NCBI GenBank assembly: GCA_028532985.1
Contig: JANCIK010000013.1
Span: 2,170,001-2,234,000, forward strand
DNA from: Stropharia rugosoannulata
Lineage: Eukaryota > Basidiomycota > Agaricomycetes > Agaricales > Strophariaceae
Reading direction: 5' to 3'
Length of the DNA stretch: 64,000 nucleotides
Shown here: positions 11,901-22,507 of the stretch, in pieces
How positions within the stretch are numbered: the stretch's first letter is position 1
How the letters are laid out: each line of letters starts with the position of its first letter
Notes under the pieces: generated by a model
Told to the model about the DNA's origin: nothing
Database searches by the model: none
Seen by the model: only the letters and a program-made list of their open reading frames with translations
Translations under genes and position numbers: made by a program

Positions 11901-12962
11901 TGTTCTCACTGATATGGGTTTCAAGCGTGTGGAAGCAGACAGGTCAGTGTACATCTACTCAGATGGCACAGTTCACATTTTCGTGCCCATCTACATTGAC
12001 GACATCACATTTGCGTCCAAATCGACTGTGTCCATTGACTGTCCTGTGAAGCAACTCAGTGAACGATTCAAATGCAGGGATCTTGGTGCTACGGAGTTTC
12101 TACTAGGTGTTGGCATTACCAGGGATTGCAGCAAACGCAAGATTTCGCTTCACCAGCGCCAGTTCATTCTGGACATGCTTGAACGTTACAGTATGCAAGA
12201 TGCAATTCCTGTCACCACTCCCATGTCAGCTGGCACCGTCCTCACTCGTGCAATGGCACCTAGCAGTTCTGACGACATTGAGTTCATGCGAAATGTTCCC
12301 TACCTCAGCGCCATCGGTTCCTTCAGTATCTCGCCACAATGACACGTCCTGACATTGCACACACTGTGTCTTACCTCGCATGATTTAACAGCAATCCTGG
12401 ACCGCAGCACTGGACAGCAGTCAAGCACTTGTTCAAGTATCTGAAAGGAACACTTGAGTACAAGTTTGTTTACTCTGGTTCGCTTGGTACAGATCTGTTC
12501 ACAACTTACTGTGATGCTGCACACGGCGATTGCAAGGACACTGGACGCTCTACAGGTGGATATGTCGTTCTTATGGCTGGTGGTGCAATTAGCTGGTCTA
12601 GCAAGTTGCAGAGCATTGTGACACTCTCTACCACTGAAGCTGAGTTTGTTGCTGCGGTTGAGGCTGGCAAGGAGATCTCCTGGATGCGCAACATTCTGCG
12701 CGAGTTTGGCTTTACGATTCCGGTTCCCTCCACACTGCACATTGACAACCAGTCTGCTATCAGTGTATCGAAGAACCCAGAGCACCACGGACGTATGAAG
12801 CACCTCGACCTTCGCTTTTACTGGCTACGCCACGCTGTACAGAACAGAGTCATTACACCCTCGTTTATACCCACAACACAACAGGTGGCTGACATTCTCA
12901 CCAAACCGCTCTCAGCAGTTAAAGTAGATTACTGTCGCTCTCACATGGGAGTTCGACCATAG
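8975..12962 (+). pseudogene. Copia gag-pol polyprotein, copy B
   Basis: Same domain order as copy A: short gag, protease, integrase, RT, RNase H. Gag keeps the five-C run (PPAEEMSQ) but then runs into the 4-nt duplication near 9364 and stops before protease. It shares TAG 10298-10300 in integrase, the 2-nt RT deletion near 11890 and TGA 12381-12383 with copy A. Extra single-base losses occur near 10381, 10524, 10654, 11288 and 12321. The C-terminus reads through to TAG at 12960-12962 because CGA is kept where copies 0 and A have TGA. Confidence 0.9.
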
Positions 12963-13004
12963 TGTATATACTGTAGTATAGAGACTGCCTTGGTCACGGG
13001 GGAG

Positions 13005-13208
13005 TGTTAGATTACATAGGATTGGACTGACCATCAGCAGTAGATTAGATATCGCATACTATAATTAGTATGCTCCATATATAGTTAATCTCGCTTTTGG
13101 TAGTATATAAGGCATGTACTAGTGTAGATGCCTCTTAATCTCTTACCACCACCATCTCTGTGTGAGTTAGGTTCGCTCTCTGCGCCTGTAAGCAGTCTGC
13201 TTTCAACA
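13005..13208 (+). repeat. Copia LTR (LTR5, 3' LTR of copy B)
   Basis: A 204-bp LTR intermediate between LTR1/3 and LTR2/4: it keeps ACATAGGATTGG and GATATCGC but has TATGCTCC, GGTAG and GCGCC. The right flank is CCAAGATGCC, which is already LINE coding sequence. Confidence 0.9.
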
Positions 13209-16200
13209 CCAAGATGCCCTCGATTTGTACAAAGCTGATCACTCTACTACAAATTGGAGAAAGTTTCATGCTTACACCAGATGTGCTAAACGAGTTTTCT
13301 TTGATAACCGCATCAAGGAAATCTCTGAATCTAAGAAACACCCGTGGGATCTCATGAATTGGATCCAACAGCGTAAAAATCCCCCCTGTGAGTCTATTTT
13401 GTATAATGGCTCTCCATGTCACAACCTCCCAGATCTCTGGGATGCACTCCACAACACTTATAACGCGGCCTCCGACCGCGTTTGTGATGTCTCTATTCTT
13501 GAAGAAATGGACCAGGTCCCTGTGAGGGAATGGGTCAACTTCTCTCAGCTAGAACTGACAGACGCACTTGCGTCTTGTTCTAACAATTCATCTCCTGGGC
13601 CTGACCATGTTACATGGCGGCACTTAAAAAGGATTGTTCGCAACTACTCTTGCCGCAGCGTTATCCTAGCATTGGCTAATGGGTGCATTCGCGCTTCCCA
13701 TTGGCCTAAACACTTTAAGGAGTCAGTTTCTGTGGTTATCCCTAAACCCAATAAACCCTCCTACACAACTCCAAAGGACTTCAGGCCAATCGTCCTCCTG
13801 AACACCCTTGGTAAACTTCTCGAAAAGCTTCTTGCCAATCGCTTCCAGTTTGATATGATCAAACTTGACCTTGTCCACCCGAACCAGTTTGGCAGCATCT
13901 GCCAACGTTCTACGGAAGATGCAGGAGTCTACCTCACCCATCTTGTTTGCACAGGATGGGCCAGGGGGCTCAAGACTAGTGTGGTGGCCTTTGACATTGC
14001 ACAGTTCTTTCTGTTGCTCAATCATAACTTTTTGTTGGCAACCCTTGCAAGGCTCGGCTTTCCTCACATTGTGACGAAATTCTTCGCCTCCTACCTTGTA
14101 GACAGAGTTACTTCGTACCTCTGGAACAACTATTCCTCTGGCCCTAAACAGGCGGACGTTGGGTGCGGCCAAGGCTCCGCCCTATCCCCTGTTTTGTCCT
14201 CAATTTATATATCTCCTATTATGAAGATATATGACATACGAGCCGTGAATGTCGACATGACACTCCTCTCCTTTGTTGATGATGGCACCCTAGTTACCCA
14301 ATCTGGTAATCTTGGTACCAACAATGTTATTCTCAAGGCTGGCTATGCCTACCTTGTTGACTTATTTACTACTGCTGGACTTCGTATGGAACATAACAAG
14401 TCCGAGCTCTTTCACTTCTCTCGCTCAAGAGATGGCTTCAACCCTCCCCTGGACACGGGGTTTGCCCCGTTCACTGGAAACTCCCCACTCACCCCTAAGC
14501 CCATCTGGCGCTACCTGGGGTTCTTCTTTGATTGTGAGCTCAGGTTCCACAAACATGTCTGTTTTTACTCCACCAAAGCACTGACCACGGTGAAAGCCAT
14601 GGGCATGCTGGGTAATTCAGCTAGAGGCTTATCTCCTAAACAGAGACGCCTCCTCTACCGGTCATGCGTCCTTCCTATCGCGACGTATGGCTATAAGCTT
14701 TGGTACTACAAGTCTGCCCCAACGGAGGGCATTTTGAAGAACCTCACTAGCATGCAGCGGAGAGCCGCTGTATGGATCACTGGTGCTTTTCGCACCTCAC
14801 CCACTGGCGGCATTCAGGCCATTGCTGGCCTCATGCCAATTCACCTCCACCTTCGTAAACTGAGACTACGGTCCATTTACTGCGTGGCAACCTTGTCAGA
14901 TACCCATCCTACAAGATCTCTGTTATCAGATCCATATGCTAAGAGTAGTGATCCCCACTACCATGCTTTATTTTGTATCCCTGAACGCATTCGCGAGAAG
15001 CTCAGGGGCAGCATCCCCGATATTCAAATTGACCTTCCTTTCATGACTGAGACTTTCTCTCCGTGCACAGATGAGGCTCAGCCAGGGAAGCGGCTCTTGG
15101 ATCTATTTCCTAACCGCATACATTTCCGTCCAAGATCTGAGTACGTCCCTGTTGAACACAAGGACGTATCTGAGTTTGACGGTGACCTAGTCGCGTACCA
15201 CGAGTGGATTCGTCTCCACATCGAAAATGCACGTCATAAACATTATAACTCCATCTGCAAGAAAGCAGAGGAGGTCCATGACGCTATCTTGATTGGCACG
15301 GACGCTTCTGTCCCGGCCGGCAAGCTTCACCAAGCCCTTGCGAGTGCGGTGCTATATCAAAACGGCGTACGTATTGATGATGTCAAGTATGTTGCCGGTA
15401 AGGTCCTTGCTCCGGACGCAGAGCTTGCGGCTATTCATTATGCTATTGTCCGTGCACTTCAACGAGACAATTGCACCAACATCCACCTGTTCACGGATTC
15501 TCTCTCTGCTGCAAGAAGAGCCCTGGACCCATCTATTCACTCCGGCCAAGGTCACTCCTTGGCTGTTTGCAGCGTCTTAGGCGAATGGTTCTCTAAGGAC
15601 CCTTTGCACTCTATTATGTTTGTCGATGTCCCATCCAAATTGGAGTGGGGCATTCATCATGAAGCTCATCTTTTACTAAAGGCCCAACCCCGGGTACTCG
15701 GCAGGTACCAGGACTCTTCTTTGGACAGCTGCCGCAAAGCGGTAGCTGATCAACAATTACGGGCCTGGCATCAACTGTTCTTTCGAGATACAGATCATGC
15801 AGGACATAACTTCCTCCAGCTTGACTCTATCGACGGAGAACATAGTATCAAGCCATCATATGCCAAGGGCAGATCTTGGCTTTCATCTTGTGGGGACTCA
15901 ATTTCTCTCATGTTGCACATGACCTGGTGCCTACTAGGGCATGCACCCATCGGCACTTACTTTAAGCACTTCAACATCGACGAAAAATACTCCTGCGACT
16001 GTGGGGTCCTCCTCCAGACCAGGCAACACCTGTTTGAGTGTCCCTTGCTCAAGCACTCCTACGATGGCGTTCCGAATTACCTCCCTACACTTCTCAAATT
16101 CTTGCGAGACAACCCCACTGTCTTTGCTAACCCTCCCCCTGCTGGGGTTGGATAATAGCTTTGGAGGCCTTGCAGTGATTGTGATGATTGCCAGTCTTGG

Positions 16201-16597
16201 TCAGCTATGGCGTTAATGGCGTGCACCCCATCAGCCTGTCCCCCATCCTTAAATGGTGCATGATGAGTGACTGTTGGGGCTTTCCAGGTCTCATCACCAG
16301 AAGGGGTTCGGACAAAGCCTTTAGGTGCAGTGCATGGTGAACCATATTGGGCGCTTCGGCCATCACAGAGTAAGGAGCCTCCTCTAGCTTTTCTGTCATG
16401 ACACGTCACCCTACATGTCTCGACCCTGTCTGACTCGTTACTTGCTTCTGCTTGTTCCACAGGTTGCATTTCATCTGGGGAGTATGTTTCCCCATCTACT
16501 GTAGGTAGTATTCTGTGATGTATGTCGCAGCACAGACTGTGTTCGGACACTGCGTAATAAATTGGTGCAAGCCATGATCTCAAAAAAAAAAAAAAAA
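13209..16597 (+). mobile_element. Non-LTR retrotransposon (LINE, Tad1/I-like), 5'-truncated
   Basis: An RT-RNase H frame followed by a 3' UTR (16159-16581, with AATAAA near 16553) and a 16-base poly(A) at 16582-16597. ORF1 and the endonuclease domain are absent. The 5' junction abuts the end of Copia LTR5 exactly. The 3' side abuts an oppositely oriented, diverged Copia element cut in RNase H. No target duplication flanks it, so the locus was rearranged or joined by end-joining. Confidence 0.9.
13213..16155 (+). CDS. LINE reverse transcriptase-RNase H (N-terminally truncated)
   Basis: Open without a stop for about 980 codons. RT motifs in order: SSPGPDHVTWRHLK, DFRPIVLLNTLGKLLEK, motif A VVAFDIAQFF, QGSALSPVLS, and catalytic FVDD in LLSFVDDGTLV. 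A C-terminal RNase H shows LIGTDAS, AELAAIHYAI and LFTDSLSAARRAL; the fourth acidic position near GIHHEAH looks substituted. A CDCG...H....C zinc knuckle near 15990-16040 is typical of Tad1/I-type LINEs. The natural start is lost: the frame is already open at the LTR junction. The intact frame suggests a fairly recent insertion or rearrangement. Confidence 0.88.
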   Translation, partial: DALDLYKADHSTTNWRKFHAYTRCAKRVFFDNRIKEISESKKHPWDLMNWIQQRKNPPCESILYNGSPCHNLPDLWDALHNTYNAASDRVCDVSILEEMDQVPVREWVNFSQLELTDALASCSNNSSPGPDHVTWRHLKRIVRNYSCRSVILALANGCIRASHWPKHFKESVSVVIPKPNKPSYTTPKDFRPIVLLNTLGKLLEKLLANRFQFDMIKLDLVHPNQFGSICQRSTEDAGVYLTHLVCTGWARGLKTSVVAFDIAQFFLLLNHNFLLATLARLGFPHIVTKFFASYLVDRVTSYLWNNYSSGPKQADVGCGQGSALSPVLSSIYISPIMKIYDIRAVNVDMTLLSFVDDGTLVTQSGNLGTNNVILKAGYAYLVDLFTTAGLRMEHNKSELFHFSRSRDGFNPPLDTGFAPFTGNSPLTPKPIWRYLGFFFDCELRFHKHVCFYSTKALTTVKAMGMLGNSARGLSPKQRRLLYRSCVLPIATYGYKLWYYKSAPTEGILKNLTSMQRRAAVWITGAFRTSPTGGIQAIAGLMPIHLHLRKLRLRSIYCVATLSDTHPTRSLLSDPYAKSSDPHYHALFCIPERIREKLRGSIPDIQIDLPFMTETFSPCTDEAQPGKRLLDLFPNRIHFRPRSEYVPVEHKDVSEFDGDLVAYHEWIRLHIENARHKHYNSICKKAEEVHDAILIGTDASVPAGKLHQALASAVLYQNGVRIDDVKYVAGKVLAPDAELAAIHYAIVRALQRDNCTNIHLFTDSLSAARRALDPSIHSGQGHSLAVCSVLGEWFSKDPLHSIMFVDVPSKLEWGIHHEAHLLLKAQPRVLGRYQDSSLDSCRKAVADQQLRAWHQLFFRDTDHAGHNFLQLDSIDGEHSIKPSYAKGRSWLSSCGDSISLMLHMTWCLLGHAPIGTYFKHFNIDEKYSCDCGVLLQTRQHLFECPLLKHSYDGVPNYLPTLLKFLRDNPTVFANPPPAGVG

Positions 16598-19500
16598 GCC
16601 ACCTGTTGTGTTGTGGGTATAAACGAGGGTGTAATGACTCTGTTCTGTACAGCGTCGCGTAGCCAGTAAAAGCGAAGGTCGAGGTCCTTCATACGTCCGT
16701 GGTGCTCTGGGTTCTTCGATACACTGATAGCAGACTGGTTGTCAATGTGCAGTGTGGAGGGAACTGGAATCATGAAGCCAAACTCGCGAAGTATGTTGCA
16801 CATCCATGAGATCTCCTTGCCAGCCTCAACTGCAGCAACAAACTCAGCTTCAGTGGTAGAGAGCGTCACAATGCTCTGCAACTTGCTATACCAGCTAATT
16901 GCACCACCAGCCATGAGAACGACGTATCCACCTGTAGAACATCCAGTGTCCTTGCAATTGCTGTGTGCAGCATCACAGTAAGTTGTGAAAAGGTCTGTAC
17001 CAAGCAAACCAGAGTAAACCAACTTGTACTCAAGTGTTCCTTTCAGATACTTGAACAAGTGCTTGACTGCTGTCCAATGCTGCGGTCCAGGATTGCTGTT
17101 GAAGCATGCGAGATAGGACACAGTGTGTGCAATGTCAGGACGTGTCATTGTAGCGAGATACTGGAGAGAACCAATGGCGCTGAGGTAGGGAACGCTTTGC
17201 ATGAACTCAATGTCGTCGGAGCTGCTAGGTGCCATTGCACGAGTTAGCACAGTGCCAGCTGACATAGGAGTGGTGACAGGAATTGCATCTTGCATACTGT
17301 AACGTTCAAGCATGTCCAGAATGAACTGGCGCTGGTGAAGCGAAATCTTGCGTTTGCTGCAATCCCTGGTAATGCCAACACCTAGTAGAAACTCCGTTGC
17401 ACCAAGATCCCTGCATTTGAAGCGTGCACTGAGTTGCTTCACAGCACGGTCAATGGATGAAGTCGATTTGGATGCAAATGTGATGTTGTCAATGTAGATA
17501 GGCACAAAAATGCAAACTGTGCCATCTGAGTAGATGTACACTGATCTGTCTGCTTCCACTTGCTTGAAACCCATATCAGTGAGAACAGAGTGTAACTTCG
17601 TGTTCCACTGCCTAGCTGATTGCATGAGACCATAAAGTGACTTGTGCAACTTGCAGACCTTGTTTGGTGCACCTTCATGGAATCCCTCAGGCTGCAGCAT
17701 GTATATGTCCTCATCCAAGTTGCCATTGGTGAATGCAGACAAAATGTCCACAGAGCGTAGCTCAAGGTCCTCTGCAGCTGCAATAGCCAGTATCATGTGC
17801 AAAGTTGCTGGACGGAAGGTGGGAGCAAAGACTTTGGTGTAATCGACTCCAGGACGTTGACTATAGCCCTTTGCGATGATACAAGCCTTGTAATGCTCCA
17901 CAGTGCCATCTGCATAACGCTTGACCTTGAAGACCCAACCAGAACCAATAGCCTTTGCACCAGGTGGCAAGTTGACGATTTCCCAAGTGTTGTTCTGCAG
18001 CAGTGTGTTGTACTCTGCATTTGCTGCATCTCACCATCTGTCTGCATCGTCGCCCTTGAGTGCCTGCTTGTAGTTCTTGGGATCTGACACAGTAGCAGCA
18101 CCAGCAAACTGAACCTCTTCCAAGCCTTCGTCAACAGTGTAACTGTCAAGTTCGTCGTTATCGAGGTCATCTGTCTCAGAAGGCAGTGTAGACGGCGGGA
18201 GGGGTACAGCAGCAGGTTTGACTTTCCACCATTCACCAGGAGGTCGAGATTCACGTGTAGTGCATCTCAGAGGCTCAGCAACAACCTTGGGTTCCACAGG
18301 AATGGGAGGTGCAACAGTACAAGGCAGTTTGGGCACGTTTGGGGCAGAATGCTGATCTCGTCGAGTTGAGCATGTTGGTGTTTTCGATGATTTCGGAATG
18401 CAATGCGATGACTCCAACTTGACTGTGGTACTGTCAGACTTGTCTTTCGACACCCTATCTGATGGTACTTGACTTGACTTGCTCGGACCAGTAGGTGGAC
18501 CGGAATGCACATGCGATTTCCCAGAATGCAAATTGGGCAGAGTTGAGCACTTTGGTAAACTCGATGATTTTGCACCAGTGGTCGGTTTCTGCGAGTTGGG
18601 AGTAGGTGCATCGTGTTCATCGTCAGACGACGAGTCAGATGGTGCTGGTCCCGCCGAAGGAGGTGCAGTTGGTGCATCCGAGTCATCAGTATCCAAGTCA
18701 GGCAAATAGGCAGCAGTTGAATCCCCCCCAGAATCTGGCACATCTGAGAAGTATGAAGGCGTGCCCTTTGGAAACAAGTTGATTGGTGAAGTGACCTTCA
18801 AACCAGGAAAACTGTGTTCGTCAAAGATAGCACATTCCGAGATCACATACTTCTTAGTGGACAGATTGTGGAACTGCCAGCCTTTGCAGCCTGTAGGATA
18901 ACCAACAAAGATGCACTTCTCAATGTGTGGTTGCAGTGACTTGTGTTTGTCTCTCTGCACAAAGACGTATGCAGCACAACCAAAAACACAGAGATGGCTC
19001 ATATCGGGTTTCTTGCCATGCCATGCAGTGTAGCGAACAGAGTCAGTCAGAGACAACATAGGTAGCCTGTTCCACATGTGAATGTAAGCAAAAACTGCAA
19101 GTTGCCAGAATGAGAGTGGGAGCTTTGCCTCTACCAGCATTGCAGTGACATGCTCAGCAATAGTGCGATTGGCGCGTTCAGCAACACCATTCTGCTGAGG
19201 CCAATTGCGTGTGCTGTGGCACCTGTGAATGCTGCATTGCTCCAAAAACTGTATGAACTTGTTTGACATGTATTCACCAGCCTTGTCATCCTGCATAGCC
19301 TTGATTTTCGCGTTCAGCTGATTCTCTGCATATGCCTTGTACACCTTGAATGCATCGAATGCATCTGACTTGCGCTTCAGGAACATGACAGCATGCAGGT
19401 GAGTGCAGTCGTCAATGAATGTGATCCAGTAGCAATGTCCCTCAGGTGTAGGCACTGAGAGTGGACCATGCAAGTGAGAATGCACCAATTCAAGCAGTTT

Positions 19501-20450
19501 CGTCGATTTGCGAGTTGAGCTCGGAAATGTACCAGATGTCATCTTGCCAGCTAAGCATGGTTTGCAAATCAGATCTGGTTGCTCTTTCGATGTTATGAGC
19601 ATGCCAGTGACCAGACCCTTGGAAAGCAGCTTGTTGATGTGTGCATGGCTGTGATGTCCACAACGACGATGCCAGAGCTCTGCATTGAGGGGTAGAGTGG
19701 ATGACGACAAAGCAGAGCACACAGATTTGCAAATGGGACGTGTGAGACCATCCAGAATGGCAGAGTGCAATGCATTGATAGTTGCAGTGAAGATGGTCTT
19801 GCCAGAGTGGTTGAAGTACATCTTCTTTGCATCGATCTCAATCAGGATGCCAGAGTGCTTGGTGAAGTACAGGCATGCTAGCAGGTTGTTGTGCAACTTG
19901 GGGACGTGCAGAACATGTTTGATGACTACAGTGTCCGCTTTCTTGCCATTGATGACTGGATGGAACACCACATTGCTAACACCCTCAGAGTAGACGATAG
20001 AATCATCTGCAAGACGAATTGGGACACAGTGAGGTTTGTACTCCACAATCCAGTCTCGATGAGGCGTCATATGGCTAGTTGCACCTGTATCTGCAAGCCA
20101 GTCGAAATCGTTGCCTTGTGCGTCACCTGTAGCAAGTGCAGATGCAAAACCTGCATACTCGACGATTTGCGATGTCTCCTCTGCTGGGGGCAAAGCAGAG
20201 TGTGCCATTTGAACAACAGCTGCCAGAGTTGACCACATGCTAACTGGGTCATGCAGAATGTGAGCCAAGTGTGATTTGAGCTCATTCTGAACATGACTGT
20301 GTATGTAGCCAGCAGCAGCAGTCAACTTGCTTGTCCATATGTCGTGTGCCTCAATCTCAGCCATAGATGGCATGAGTGAGAGCACAGGACACTTGCATTC
20401 ACCTGTAACCAAACGCCATAGCTCCTGAGAGCATAAGCATGCTTTCATGT
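16598..20450 (-). mobile_element. Diverged Copia element, minus strand, truncated at both ends
   Basis: Same family as the tandem copies but clearly diverged, with many CpG transitions. At the low-coordinate end it is cut inside the RNase H C-terminus by the LINE poly(A), so polypurine tract and 3' LTR are missing. At the high end it stops in gag (near the word MKA) and joins an inverted duplicate of itself. Confidence 0.9.
16598..20450 (-). pseudogene. Copia gag-pol, diverged minus-strand copy
   Basis: Longer open stretches than copies A and B: gag/protease/integrase/linker run from about 20440 to 18031, and RT/RNase H from about 17970 to 16598, broken at about 18031 by a TGA in place of Trp-Arg. 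It preserves the ancestral states CAG in integrase (QQNGVAERAN), TGC in RNase H (LACFNSN) and the uninterrupted gag-protease junction ALATGDAQGND. Active sites are lost: integrase HSDLHG is HSHLHG and RT YIDD is YIDN. Gag has the same deleted form as copies A and B. Confidence 0.88.
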
Positions 20451-22483
20451 CACCAAGCGCTCTGGCATCCTGATTGAGATCGATGCAAAGAAGATGTACT
20501 TCAACCACTCTGGCAAGACCATCTTCACTGCAACTATCAATGCATTGCACTCTGCCATTCTGGATGGTCTCACACGTCCCATTTGCAAATCTGTGTGCTC
20601 TGCTTTGTCGTCATCCACTCTACCCCTCAATGCAGAGCTCTGGCATCGTCGTTGTGGACATCACAGCCATGCACACATCAACAAGCTGCTTTCCAAGGGT
20701 CTGGTCACTGGCATGCTCATAACATCGAAAGAGCAACCAGATCTGATTTGCAAACCATGCTTAGCTGGCAAGATGACATCTGGTACATTTCCGAGCTCAA
20801 CTCGCAAATCGACGAAACTGCTTGAATTGGTGCATTCTCACTTGCATGGTCCACTCTCAGTGCCTACACCTGAGGGACATTGCTACTGGATCACATTCAT
20901 TGACGACTGCACTCACCTGCATGCTGTCATGTTCCTAAAGCGCAAGTCAGATGCATTCGATGCATTCAAGGTGTACAAGGCATATGCAGAGAATCAGCTG
21001 AACGCGAAAATCAAGGCTATGCAGGATGACAAGGCTGGTGAATACATGTCAAACAAGTTCATACAGTTTTTGGAGCAATGCAGCATTCACAGGTGCCACA
21101 GCACACGCAATTGGCCTCAGCAGAATGGTGTTGCTGAACGCGCCAATCGCACTATTGCTGAGCATGTCACTGCAATGCTGGTAGAGGCAAAGCTCCCACT
21201 CTCATTCTGGCAACTTGCAGTTTTTGCTTACATTCACATGTGGAACAGGCTACCTATGTTGTCTCTGACTGACTCTGTTCGCTACACTGCATGGCATGGC
21301 AAGAAACCCGATATGAGCCATCTCTGTGTTTTTGGTTGTGCTGCATACGTCTTTGTGCAGAGAGACAAACACAAGTCACTGCAACCACACATTGAGAAGT
21401 GCATCTTTGTTGGTTATCCTACAGGCTGCAAAGGCTGGCAGTTCCACAATCTGTCCACTAAGAAGTATGTGATCTCGGAATGTGCTATCTTTGACGAACA
21501 CAGTTTTCCTGGTTTGAAGGTCACTTCACCAATCAACTTGTTTCCAAAGGGCACGCCTTCATACTTCTCAGATGTGCCAGATTCTGGGGGGGATTCAACT
21601 GCTGCCTATTTGCCTGACTTGGATACTGATGACTCGGATGCACCAACTGCACCTCCTTCGGCGGGACCAGCACCATCTGACTCGTCGTCTGACGATGAAC
21701 ACGATGCACCTACTCCCAACTCGCAGAAACCGACCACTGGTGCAAAATCATCGAGTTTACCAAAGTGCTCAACTCTGCCCAATTTGCATTCTGGGAAATC
21801 GCATGTGCATTCCGGTCCACCTACTGGTCCGAGCAAGTCAAGTCAAGTACCATCAGATAGGGTGTCGAAAGACAAGTCTGACAGTACCACAGTCAAGTTG
21901 GAGTCATCGCATTGCATTCCGAAATCATCGAAACACCAACATGCTCAACTCGACGAGATCAGCATTCTGCCCCAAACGTGCCCAAACTGCCTTGTACTGT
22001 TGCACCTCCCATTCCTGTGGAACCCAAGGTTGTTGCTGAGCCTCTGAGATGCACTACACGTGAATCTCGACCTCCTGGTGAATGGTGGAAAGTCAAACCT
22101 GCTGCTGTACCCCTCCCGCCGTCTACACTGCCTTCTGAGACAGATGACCTCGATAACGACGAACTTGACAGTTACACTGTTGACGAAGGCTTGGAAGAGG
22201 TTCAGTTTGCTGGTGCTGCTACTGTGTCAGATCCCAAGAACTACAAGCAGGCACTCAAGGGCGACGATGCAGACAGATGGTGAGATGCAGCAAATGCAGA
22301 GTACAACACACTGCTGCAGAACAACACTTGGGAAATCGTCAACTTGCCACCTGGTGCAAAGGCTATTGGTTCTGGTTGGGTCTTCAAGGTCAAGCGTTAT
22401 GCAGATGGCACTGTGGAGCATTACAAGGCTTGTATCATCACAAAGGGCTACAGTCAGTGTCCTGGAGTCGATTACACCAAAGT
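17831..22483. repeat. Large inverted repeat (palindrome) in Copia sequence
   Basis: Arm 17831-19864 is repeated in reverse complement at 20451-22483 with very high identity, about 2.03 kb each, separated by a 586-bp loop (19865-20450) holding gag and protease sequence. The arm runs from the end of protease through integrase and linker into the start of RT. Differences seen are single bases, such as TGA near 22279. Confidence 0.92.
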
Positions 22484-22507
22484 GAGACTGCCTTGGTCAT
22501 GGGGGAG
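20451..22507 (+). pseudogene. Inverted duplicate of Copia pol (plus strand)
   Basis: Plus-strand arm of the palindrome: HSGILIEIDAKK onward through the integrase zinc domain, HSHLHGPL, linker and the start of RT. It shares the HSH catalytic loss with the minus-strand copy, so the duplication followed the mutation. A lost base near 21930 shifts the frame and TGA near 22280 stops it. At 22483 it jumps directly to the sequence before the polypurine tract (GAGACTGCCTTGG), deleting the rest of RT and RNase H. Confidence 0.88.

Larger units (their letters stand above)
8056..13208 (+). mobile_element. Ty1/Copia retrotransposon, copy B (complete, dead)
   Basis: LTR 8056-8259, primer-binding site 8260-8279, leader, gag-pol 8975-12962, polypurine tract and LTR 13005-13208. 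It is nearly identical to copy A and shares its TAG, TGA and 4-nt insertion lesions. Its 3' LTR is followed not by the spacer but by a LINE fragment, so the array ends here by rearrangement. Confidence 0.93.

Noticed and set aside
16471..16597. Frame running from Copia RNase H into the LINE tail, with a poly-Phe run
   Set aside because: The Phe codons are the LINE poly(A) read on the minus strand. It is a junction artefact, not a fusion gene.
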